This document shows positions 6,510 through 12,889 of a stretch of DNA of 17,813 bases, piece after piece. The notes under the pieces are model-generated. The model ran no database searches and was not told the DNA's origin. It saw only the letters and a list, made by a program, of their open reading frames with translations. Made by a program: the position numbers and the translations under genes. This stretch comes from RGIG7213 sp045652135. GTDB taxonomy: Bacteria > Bacillota > Clostridia > Oscillospirales > CAG-272. Where the stretch lies: NCBI GenBank assembly GCA_045652135.1, contig JAZRTS010000070.1, positions 1 to 17,813 of the forward strand, written 5' to 3'. Position 1 is the first letter of the stretch; every line of letters starts with the position of its first letter.

Positions 6510-6938
6510 TTATTTGTTTTTCTTTTTTAAGTTGTATTGTGAACGGGGATTTACTATCTCTCTCCAGTCAAGGTCGCCTCGCTCCAGCGCGCATATAAGC
6601 ACCTCGGCTGTGGCGATATTTGTGGCAACCGGTACGTTATGCAAATCGCACATACGTATCAGGTCAAATGCCTCGTCTGTGTTTGCTTCGGGCTTCGTAT
6701 CTCTGAAGTAAAGAAGCACGTCTATTTCGTTATATGCTATGCGCGAAGCAATCTGCTGTTCGCCGCCGTGCTGGCCTGAAAGCAATCTTTCTATTTCAAG
6801 TCCTGTTGCATCGGAAATATATTTTCCTGTAATACCTGTGGCACATAGGTTGTGCTTGCTCAAAATACCGCAGTATGCGATACATAGCTGTGCCATCAGC
6901 TCTTTCTTTCTGTCATGAGCGATTATTGCTATTTCCAT
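6510..6938 (-). CDS. mgsA: Methylglyoxal synthase family protein with altered active site
   Basis: 142 aa, close to the usual 150. Family landmarks: IAHD (residues 6-9), CATGITGKYISDATG (32-46), LSGQHGGEQQI (53-63), VLLYFRD (74-80) and NVPVATNIATAEVLI (101-115). MgsA converts dihydroxyacetone phosphate to methylglyoxal and phosphate. Two differences matter. The catalytic Asp (Asp71 in E. coli, in GGDQQ) is Glu60 here. The loop after Asp80, normally DPLxxxPHxPD with an active-site His, is one residue shorter and reads DTKPEANTDEAFD with no His. Activity is therefore uncertain. AAAGG lies upstream of the start. It follows the MinD-like gene by 39 bases; association of mgsA with min genes is seen in other Clostridia. 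Its stop is only 7 bases before the T-box leader. Confidence 0.82.
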   Translation of the reverse strand: MEIAIIAHDRKKELMAQLCIAYCGILSKHNLCATGITGKYISDATGLEIERLLSGQHGGEQQIASRIAYNEIDVLLYFRDTKPEANTDEAFDLIRMCDLHNVPVATNIATAEVLICALERGDLDWREIVNPRSQYNLKKKNK

Positions 6939-6977
6939 AACAAATAATACCTTTCTTTGCTGTGCTGTGACAACTTA

Positions 6978-7775
6978 TTATTTTGTCAGAACCTTCCTCC
7001 GGTTTATCTTTTTGACACCTTTCAATATCGGCACGTAACGCTGTCCCGTTGTATCCGCAATGATTCTGCAGGCGATATTTTCAAATGCTTTTCCGGAAAT
7101 AAAATTATCACCCGAAGCCAGCATACCTCTTTCCTGGGCGTATATGAGACGGTCATCGTACGGTATGACACCGAGCAGAGGAACTTTCGTTGTGTCTATC
7201 ATATCTATCATTCCGAGCCTTTTACCGCCTACAACGGAGCTGTAATCAAAATTGTTTACAATAAGCCTCGGTCTTACGCCTGCATTTTCGCAAAGCTCAG
7301 CGCTTTTCTGAGCACCGCGCAATGATGCCGGAGTGTGGCAGGCAATGACGAGTGCCTCACTTGAAGCCGCAAGGGCGCATTTGAGCGTAAACGTGTCAGC
7401 CCCGGACGTATCGAGAATGATAAAATCAAGGGGATTTTCTTCGGCTATCTTCTTTATTCCGTTTGCTAAATCCTCACATGACAAATCTTGTGAAAATTTA
7501 TACGGTGCGCCGATAAAATAAAGGTTTTCCGCACGTTTGTCGGTGATAACTGCATCGGAATATTTACATCTGCCTGCGACAACGTCGCTTATATCAAACA
7601 TAAGCGCGTCTTCATATCCCATGATAAGATCAAGAGAACGGACGTCAAAGTCAAGATCGCACAGAAGCACGGATTTTCCTGCCTTTGCAAGCTGGAAAGC
7701 AACATTCGCTGCTACCGTGGACTTACCGACACCGCCTTTTAAGGAAGTGGAAAGAAAAATTGTTGTTTTATCCAT
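6978..7775 (-). CDS. minD: MinD/ParA-family ATPase
   Basis: 265 aa. Deviant Walker A KGGVGKST at residues 13-20 with the signature Lys13 and catalytic Lys18, switch I Asp40 (LLCDLDFD), Walker B-like FIILDTSGA around Asp122, and VNNFDY near residue 174. These define the SIMIBI/MinD-ParA class, ATP-dependent dimerising switches. Length and mgsA linkage favour MinD, the septum-site ATPase. However, no minC or minE is adjacent, and the C-terminal end (LKGVKKINRRKVLTK) is basic but not a textbook amphipathic membrane-targeting helix. It could instead be a MinD-like positioning ATPase with another cargo. CGGAG lies six bases before the ATG, and a strong promoter lies at 7805-7833. Confidence 0.8.
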   Translation of the reverse strand: MDKTTIFLSTSLKGGVGKSTVAANVAFQLAKAGKSVLLCDLDFDVRSLDLIMGYEDALMFDISDVVAGRCKYSDAVITDKRAENLYFIGAPYKFSQDLSCEDLANGIKKIAEENPLDFIILDTSGADTFTLKCALAASSEALVIACHTPASLRGAQKSAELCENAGVRPRLIVNNFDYSSVVGGKRLGMIDMIDTTKVPLLGVIPYDDRLIYAQERGMLASGDNFISGKAFENIACRIIADTTGQRYVPILKGVKKINRRKVLTK

Positions 7776-7804
7776 AAAAAACTCCGTTTTATGATCGTAA
7801 TTTC

Positions 7805-7833
7805 ATTTTACCACTAACAATTGATTTTGTCAA
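7805..7833 (-). promoter_or_regulatory. Promoter of the minD-mgsA unit
   Basis: Minus strand TTGACA (7828-7833), a 17-base spacer, and TAAAAT (7805-7810). It lies between the RNHCP stop and the minD start. It may also feed the T-box operon downstream, as I see no good promoter close to the T-box. Confidence 0.8.
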
Positions 7834-7870
7834 TAAGTTTTTAGAAAAATGTTATTTTCTTCACTTTTTA

Positions 7871-8188
7871 TCAAAAATCACGGTTAACGGTGAGCGCGAT
7901 AAGGAGTGTTGTGTCATCGTCAGACGCAGATTTGTTTCGTCCTGTTTTTCCGCATTTATCGCACTTGTGTGTGATTATAAAGCCTTTTTTTGAATCGGGC
8001 TCAGCCGAAACGGGGCGCATTACACCGCCGCAATCCGATGCTCTGTCACCGGGGTTGATGTCAAGGTGAAGGGAGCAAAGGCAAACGGGACAGTGATTTC
8101 TCGACGTATATACCAAAGGCGGCACTTCGCGTCCGCAGTTTGCACAGATGAACCCCGAATCGTTTTTAGTAAATCGTTTCGTTTGCAT
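7871..8188 (-). CDS. RNHCP-domain zinc-finger protein
   Basis: 105 aa. The N-terminal half carries FICANCG (residues 13-19), the diagnostic SRNHCPVCLCSLHLD (about 29-43) and NPGDRASDCGGVM (about 45-57), followed by a second cysteine pair THKCDKCGKTGRN (about 73-85). This matches the RNHCP family (named for its RNHCP motif), small cysteine-rich presumably zinc-binding proteins of unknown role; the paired CxxC knuckles suggest nucleic-acid or protein binding. AAAGG lies eight bases before the ATG. It is a single gene divergent from the small membrane protein at 8247, with about 60 bases between. No terminator is visible after it, so transcription may continue into the minD unit. Confidence 0.88.
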   Translation of the reverse strand: MQTKRFTKNDSGFICANCGREVPPLVYTSRNHCPVCLCSLHLDINPGDRASDCGGVMRPVSAEPDSKKGFIITHKCDKCGKTGRNKSASDDDTTLLIALTVNRDF

Positions 8189-8246
8189 AAATCAAACCTT
8201 TTTACACAAAATATTTTTGTCTTGTTTTATCCTTGAAATGTATTTT

Positions 8247-8531
8247 ATGATTATTCTGAAAAAAATATATAAATTGCTTTTTATGCTTCTTACAGTTCCG
8301 CTTCTTTGTAACTGCATTTATGCAGGGAGCGCTGTAAACCGCTATAACGATATGGCGCCGCCGTTTGCTGATGAAACGGAGATAATCCTGCAAAACGGTA
8401 TTGAAAACGCGCGCGCCGTGCCCGTGGAACCCTCTTATTCCGTACCTGTTATAATGACGGTGATAATTATCGGAGTGCTTTTGTTTGCGCTCGTCGTGGG
8501 GCTTGGCATTATAGGACGCTCAAGAAGATAA
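8247..8531 (+). CDS. Small exported protein with signal peptide and one C-terminal TM helix, unknown function
   Basis: 94 aa from this start. The frame stays open upstream, but earlier starts would overlap the divergent RNHCP gene; ATG 8238 (adding MYF) is an equally possible start. Neither has a recognisable SD, which is odd in a window where nearly every gene has one. The N-terminus is a typical signal segment (KKIYKLLFMLLTVPLL then CNCIYAGSA). About 45 polar residues follow, then a TM helix (about residues 68-90) and a basic tail GRSRR that would act as a stop-transfer anchor. This predicts a type I protein with a short external loop. Its stop abuts the stop of the convergent lipoprotein gene with no base between. 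I do not recognise the family. Confidence 0.6.
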   Translation: MIILKKIYKLLFMLLTVPLLCNCIYAGSAVNRYNDMAPPFADETEIILQNGIENARAVPVEPSYSVPVIMTVIIIGVLLFALVVGLGIIGRSRR

Positions 8532-9650
8532 TTAAAGCAAGGAATCGTCCATTATCGTATACGCTTTGAAGTCCTCGGCAGTGCATACGGCAGTGGAGGT
8601 GACGGTTTTTTCGGCGTATTTCTTTTCTTTCTTCAGGGAAATTATGTTTTCGTCAAGATCGGCGAAAAAGTTTACGTTTATGTCCTTTTTGTAGCCGTCT
8701 TTTTCAAGCGGATATTTTTTCATTACGTGTATACCGTAGGTACTGCTTACGCTTCGTATCTCGCCGTCAGCCATTTCAAGCGAAGCTTTTAAAAAGTTTT
8801 CTTCGTACGGTGAATTTTCGGTGAGAAAATATCCGTCTGTATAATACGTCATTCCCTCGTCCTCGCCGTATTCTTCTATGAGTTTTTCAAAATCATCGCC
8901 GTTTTTGGCTTTTTGCAGTATATCGGCGGCAAGGGTGGTTTTTGTTGCTATTTCTTCGCTTGTCAGCTTCTCTGTCTTATAATAACCGGTTGACGGATCC
9001 ATAATACGCTCACCATCCTCGTCAAGCACGTATTTATCCTTTATATTTACAAGCACGTGCTTTACGCGTACATAATTGTCCGTGTAGTAGGCGTCTCGTT
9101 CTTCGTCGGTAACTTTATCGGTGCCAAGCTCACCGTAAAGATATTCTTCCACCATAGTCCGTTTGATCTCAATTTCGTATATGTCACGGAGCTGGTTTAT
9201 GTTAAGATTGTATTTTGCCAGGTGTGAATTGAGCTTACTGCGCGAGCCGGCAGCAGATATATCATCCTCAATGAAGCTATCGACAGAAAGCTCTATTTGC
9301 TCTTTTGCACCTTCGATCTCACCGAGCTTGTATTCGTTGTACAGAGAAAGACACACCACTATATCGGAAATATATGATTCCGCCTGCTCTTTAGTCAGCG
9401 TATATAGTGATTCGCCCGATATGTCCGTATCCCAAAAGCTTTCCGTGTATTCGGCTTCTGTCACGGTTCCGCTTTGTAAAAATGTATTTAAAAATTTTGT
9501 TTTGTAGTATGCAAGCCAGTAATCGTACTGCTTTTGCGTTATACCGTATTCACCGCACGATACAACGTATGGCTCGTTTTTGCCGCCGCAAGCGCAAAGC
9601 ATTGACAGTAACAGCGAGGAGATGATGAATATTGACAGTATTTTTTTCAT
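8532..9650 (-). CDS. PrsA-like parvulin-type foldase lipoprotein (downstream copy)
   Basis: 372 aa. A signal peptide ends in a lipobox LCAC with lipidation at Cys21 (MKKILSIFIISSLLLSMLCA before it), so it should be anchored outside the membrane. Residues about 30-190 are a helical SurA/PrsA-like N-domain. Residues about 195-313 resemble a parvulin peptidyl-prolyl isomerase: VKHVLV with His198, an inserted DEDGE...TGYYKTEKLT loop, LQKAKNGDDFEKLIEEYGED, then STYGIHVMKKY with His308. PrsA-type proteins assist folding of secreted proteins. It lies nine bases after a paralogue of identical length, and its SD (GGGGGA) overlaps the stop of that gene, so they form one transcript. Isomerase activity is plausible but not certain from sequence. 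Confidence 0.82.
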   Translation of the reverse strand: MKKILSIFIISSLLLSMLCACGGKNEPYVVSCGEYGITQKQYDYWLAYYKTKFLNTFLQSGTVTEAEYTESFWDTDISGESLYTLTKEQAESYISDIVVCLSLYNEYKLGEIEGAKEQIELSVDSFIEDDISAAGSRSKLNSHLAKYNLNINQLRDIYEIEIKRTMVEEYLYGELGTDKVTDEERDAYYTDNYVRVKHVLVNIKDKYVLDEDGERIMDPSTGYYKTEKLTSEEIATKTTLAADILQKAKNGDDFEKLIEEYGEDEGMTYYTDGYFLTENSPYEENFLKASLEMADGEIRSVSSTYGIHVMKKYPLEKDGYKKDINVNFFADLDENIISLKKEKKYAEKTVTSTAVCTAEDFKAYTIMDDSLL

Positions 9651-9659
9651 CTTTCCCCC

Positions 9660-10778
9660 TTAAAATACGTACGTCCACGATTCGCTGTAGATCACTTCGT
9701 TGATGGGATACTTTGCGATGATGTCTTCGTTGACCTCGATCTTATCGAAGTAACCCGTAAGCTTCTTTTTGAATTTTTCTTCCTCAACAAGCTCGTCAAA
9801 GTTCTTGAAATCGTCTGTGTTTTCCGTGTGGTCATATCCCTTTTCATCAAGCGCAAGCTTCTGTATAAGGTGAAGACCGTAATTTGACTTGATAAGTCGG
9901 ACTTCGTTTATCTCCATATCGGCTACAGTGTCTGAAATGTCGGAAAAATAGTTGTCGGAGTTAGTTGTCAGTTTGTTGAAATAATGGCCGTAGGGGTATT
10001 TGTCATACGAAAGCTCCTCTGTGTTTTCAACGATGAGAGTGTCAAAATCCTCGCCGTTTTCAGCACGCTCCAAAAGTGACTGCGCGTGGGTGAATTTTTC
10101 CTCCCAGCGTTCGTCGGTCAGCTCCTCTGTTACGGCATATCCGTCCTTGTCAAATTTTATCTTGCCGTTTTCATCGTATACGAAATCCACGTCCATTATG
10201 TAGATCTGCTTGTAACGGTAGTAATTTTCGTTATAGTAAGCATCACGGTCGGAGGCGTTTACGACTTCCTTGCCGGATTCGCCGTAAAAATAATCCTGTA
10301 CGGCTTCAGCTTTGGCATCAGTCAGAAAAATGTCGTACATATCGTCAACGGTAAGACCGAGCTTTTGCATAAGCTCGTCCTTTTTAAATTCCTCCTCGCC
10401 TCCGATGCCGAGTAAAAGACCGTCGATCATCGACTGTATTTCCTGTTCCTTGGATTCTGTTAAAGTAAGGCGGTTTTCCTCAAAAAGATATTCTGCAACG
10501 AGTTTTGTTTTTATAGCGGTCAGTGAAACGTCCTGCAGGTATTCGGCAACTGTCACACCGTTTGATGACGACGACCAGAATTCCTCCGTATCATCTTCGC
10601 CGAACGTGTATATCCAATACGGACGGTAGCAGGACATATAATAAGCGTATATCTCCTCACTCATTGAAGTTGAGCCTATTTCAAGAGCTGAGCTTCCGAA
10701 AAGAGAGCAGGAAATAAGTGTAAATATCATAAACGCAGAAAGCACCGCGCACGTAATTTTGCGTAAAAAATTCTTCAC
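9660..10778 (-). CDS. PrsA-like foldase lipoprotein with degenerate parvulin motif (upstream copy)
   Basis: 372 aa, GTG start supported by GGAGG five bases upstream. The signal peptide ends in lipobox LISC with Cys24. The layout matches its downstream paralogue: helical N-domain, DRDAYYNENYYRYKQIYI in place of DERDAYYTDNYVRVKHVLV, an acidic insert (DENGKIKFDKDGY), LLERAENGEDFDTLI, then SNYGLHLIQKL. The second parvulin His is kept (His303), but the first is Gln191, and the C-domain is rich in Asp/Glu/Tyr. It may be a chaperone without isomerase activity, perhaps pairing with its neighbour. The protein is strongly acidic outside the signal peptide. It is the promoter-proximal gene of the pair. 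Confidence 0.8.
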   Translation of the reverse strand: MKNFLRKITCAVLSAFMIFTLISCSLFGSSALEIGSTSMSEEIYAYYMSCYRPYWIYTFGEDDTEEFWSSSSNGVTVAEYLQDVSLTAIKTKLVAEYLFEENRLTLTESKEQEIQSMIDGLLLGIGGEEEFKKDELMQKLGLTVDDMYDIFLTDAKAEAVQDYFYGESGKEVVNASDRDAYYNENYYRYKQIYIMDVDFVYDENGKIKFDKDGYAVTEELTDERWEEKFTHAQSLLERAENGEDFDTLIVENTEELSYDKYPYGHYFNKLTTNSDNYFSDISDTVADMEINEVRLIKSNYGLHLIQKLALDEKGYDHTENTDDFKNFDELVEEEKFKKKLTGYFDKIEVNEDIIAKYPINEVIYSESWTYVF

Positions 10779-10808
10779 GATAACCTCCGAAAAGTATTGA
10801 TAAACACA

Positions 10809-10837
10809 ATTATATCATAATAAAGATTACATTTCTA
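10809..10837 (-). promoter_or_regulatory. Promoter of the tandem foldase operon
   Basis: Minus strand TATAAT (10809-10814) preceded by TG at the extended -10 position, with TAGAAA (10832-10837, 4 of 6 matches) 17 bases upstream. The GTG start lies about 30 bases downstream of the -10 box. Confidence 0.7.
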
Positions 10838-10885
10838 TATATACGTGATAATTTTTTTTGAACGGGTTTTTATCTTCCTTTCATG

Positions 10886-10914
10886 TTGACAAACAATTTC
10901 CCTTGTGATATACT
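10886..10914 (+). promoter_or_regulatory. Promoter of the GH36 gene
   Basis: Consensus TTGACA (10886-10891), a 17-base spacer, and TATACT (10909-10914) with an extended -10 TG. Among the strongest promoters in the window. Confidence 0.85.
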
Positions 10915-10923
10915 GTCAATCGA

Positions 10924-10939
10924 AATGTATCAATACGTT
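10924..10939. promoter_or_regulatory. Candidate repressor operator at the GH36 transcription start
   Basis: A 16-bp imperfect palindrome, AATGTATCAATACGTT, with seven of eight symmetric pairs matching. It begins 9 bases after the -10 box, so it covers or immediately follows the start point, where a sugar-responsive LacI-type repressor would block initiation. No regulator gene is nearby; the call rests on symmetry and position. Confidence 0.4.
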
Positions 10940-10958
10940 AAACGAAAGGGATTTCAAT

Positions 10959-12806
10959 ATGATAAAACCGCAATTTTCATTTCTGTATGACGGCAAGCCG
11001 TATGACGGAAAAGGTGCAATAAAAACAACAGTTGAAGTCAAAAAGCACGAAAAATTCGATGCTGTTGAATGGGTGGTGTGGTACGAAAATACCGCAGAAC
11101 AAAACAGCGGAATACTTTCTGAAATAAGAGATATAGATACGGTACTTCCGCTTCCCGAATACGTTCACGAGTTTATGGGAAACCGCTATACCTCGGAAGC
11201 TCCCAAGGTCATCTGGACACAGGGCCTTGTTGAAGGGGAATCTTATTCTTATGACGATGACCGTTCAGCCGAGGAATTTTCATATCACACGAAGTATTTT
11301 TATGATAACGAGGTTACGTATACGTTTGAAAACGGTGAGGGAAGATGCTCTGACGAGATAATGCCGTTTTTCGAGGTTGCATGCAAGGGCCGTGGCTACA
11401 TCGTCGCTGTCGGCTGGACGGGAAGCTGGACAGCAACGCTTCAGCGTGAGGATGAGGGCATACGCTTCAAGGCAGGTCTTCGCTATGCTGAATTTTATCT
11501 TAAACCCGGTGAGCGTGTAAGAGGTGCATCAATTCTCGTTATGCAGTATGACGAAAATGACGACCGTTACAACAAATTCCGTGACCTTATGTGGAATGAA
11601 TACACACCCAAGGCGCTTGTAAAGCAGCGCCACGGACTTTTGGCAAATCTTTTCTGGGGAAGCCTTCCCAGCGATGAAATGATAAACCGCATCAAGCGCT
11701 TCCGTGAAAACGGTGTTGAGTTTGATGAATACTGGATAGATGCCGCATGGAACGGCAAAAAGGCAAAGAGCGACTGCAATTTTGACAGCATCTGGGCTGA
11801 TGAGGTCGGTGACTGGGAGGTAAAGCTTGATGCTCACCCCGACGGCTTCCTTGATGTCGTTGCCGAGGCAGGAAAGAGCGGCGCAGGCTTTATGCTGTGG
11901 TTTGATACCGAAAAGGCGGCAAAGGTCGCACCCATTGCAAAGGAGCATCCGGAATGGTTTATCGATGCCGATGAGGTATATCTGCTTGCCGATTTTTCCA
12001 AAAAGAAAGTAAGAGATTATTATTACGAAATACTCAGAAATCATATAAAAACACTCAATATCCGCTGTTACAGACAGGACTTCAACTGCACCCCCGATAT
12101 TTTCTGGAAGAAGGCAGACGAAGAAGGCAGACGCGGTATCACGGAAATATACCACATTCTCGGTATGTATGAGCTTTGGGATAAGCTCATAGCAGAATTC
12201 CCCGACCTTATTATCGACAACTGCGCATCCGGCGGCAGACGAATCGATATTGAAACGCTCAGACGTTCGCTTATGCTTTATAAGACGGACTATCAGTGCA
12301 TATTCAACCCGAACCCCGACGTTACGAATGTTCACAATACAAACGCATCGCGTCTTTTCCCGATGACGGGCTGTTCAACAAAGAGAAAAATGGATACGTA
12401 TGCGGCAAGAAGCACGTATTCGGCAACTTGGGGCATCGGCTCTTATGCGACGATATTCCATTCAATGACGGATGATGAGATAAAATGGCTTGCCAAAACC
12501 GTTAAGGAGTACAGAAAGATACGCAACTATTTCACCTGCCACTTCCACAACTTCGGTTCGGATAAGCTTGATAATACCTCTTGGGTAATCTGGCAGTACC
12601 ACGATAAGGATGCAGACGAGGGAATGGTCATGGCATTCCGCAGGGCAGAATCCCCGTGCAGTACGGCAAAAATAACGCTCAAGGAGCTTTCGGGAGATTA
12701 TACATTTACAAGCCTCGACACGGGCGCATCGTTTGAAAACGGCGCAGACCTTACGATTGAGCTTCCCGAACAGTATTCTTCAACAATTATCACGTATAAA
12801 AAATAA
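10959..12806 (+). CDS. GH36 alpha-galactosidase-like glycoside hydrolase (melibiase family)
   Basis: 615 aa from ATG 10959, chosen because AAAGGG lies eight bases upstream; an in-frame ATG 18 codons earlier (10905) overlaps the -10 box and is not used. Residues 1-220 form the N-terminal beta domain. The (beta/alpha)8 barrel follows, with EYWIDAAWNG (about 257-266), FMLWFDTEKA (about 311-320, where many GH36 enzymes have WFEPE), RCYRQDFN with the expected nucleophile Asp374, and IIDNCASGGRRID with the expected acid/base Asp430. The 56-residue gap between them is close to that of known GH36 enzymes. There is no signal peptide, so it should act on imported alpha-galactosides in the cytoplasm. 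Linkage and sugar specificity cannot be read from sequence, and no transporter is adjacent. Confidence 0.85.
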   Translation: MIKPQFSFLYDGKPYDGKGAIKTTVEVKKHEKFDAVEWVVWYENTAEQNSGILSEIRDIDTVLPLPEYVHEFMGNRYTSEAPKVIWTQGLVEGESYSYDDDRSAEEFSYHTKYFYDNEVTYTFENGEGRCSDEIMPFFEVACKGRGYIVAVGWTGSWTATLQREDEGIRFKAGLRYAEFYLKPGERVRGASILVMQYDENDDRYNKFRDLMWNEYTPKALVKQRHGLLANLFWGSLPSDEMINRIKRFRENGVEFDEYWIDAAWNGKKAKSDCNFDSIWADEVGDWEVKLDAHPDGFLDVVAEAGKSGAGFMLWFDTEKAAKVAPIAKEHPEWFIDADEVYLLADFSKKKVRDYYYEILRNHIKTLNIRCYRQDFNCTPDIFWKKADEEGRRGITEIYHILGMYELWDKLIAEFPDLIIDNCASGGRRIDIETLRRSLMLYKTDYQCIFNPNPDVTNVHNTNASRLFPMTGCSTKRKMDTYAARSTYSATWGIGSYATIFHSMTDDEIKWLAKTVKEYRKIRNYFTCHFHNFGSDKLDNTSWVIWQYHDKDADEGMVMAFRRAESPCSTAKITLKELSGDYTFTSLDTGASFENGADLTIELPEQYSSTIITYKK

Positions 12807-12852
12807 CAGAAACTCAAAAAACACGGAGACACGGGCGCTGAATATAAACAAA

Positions 12853-12888
12853 ACACATATACCGCATGGTAGCGGTATATGTGTTTTT
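12853..12888. terminator. Bidirectional terminator between the GH36 gene and ygiQ
   Basis: Perfect 13-bp stem ACACATATACCGC (12853-12865) / GCGGTATATGTGT (12872-12884) with a six-base loop. A T run follows on the plus strand and TTTTGTTTATATT on the minus strand, so it can stop both convergent transcripts. It lies six bases from the minus-strand stop codon at 12890. Confidence 0.92.
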
Positions 12889-12889
12889 C

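Noticed and set aside
8148..8246. Upstream extension of the small exported protein to an ATG at 8148
   Set aside because: It would overlap the divergent RNHCP gene start and place about 33 polar residues before the signal segment.
10905..10958. Upstream ATG of the GH36 gene at 10905
   Set aside because: It overlaps the -10 box at 10909-10914, so it would not be in the transcript; the ATG at 10959 has a good SD.
11529..12335. 268-aa minus-strand open frame inside the GH36 gene
   Set aside because: It is antisense to the catalytic barrel motifs, has no SD, and its cysteine/valine-rich residue mix is typical of a shadow frame.
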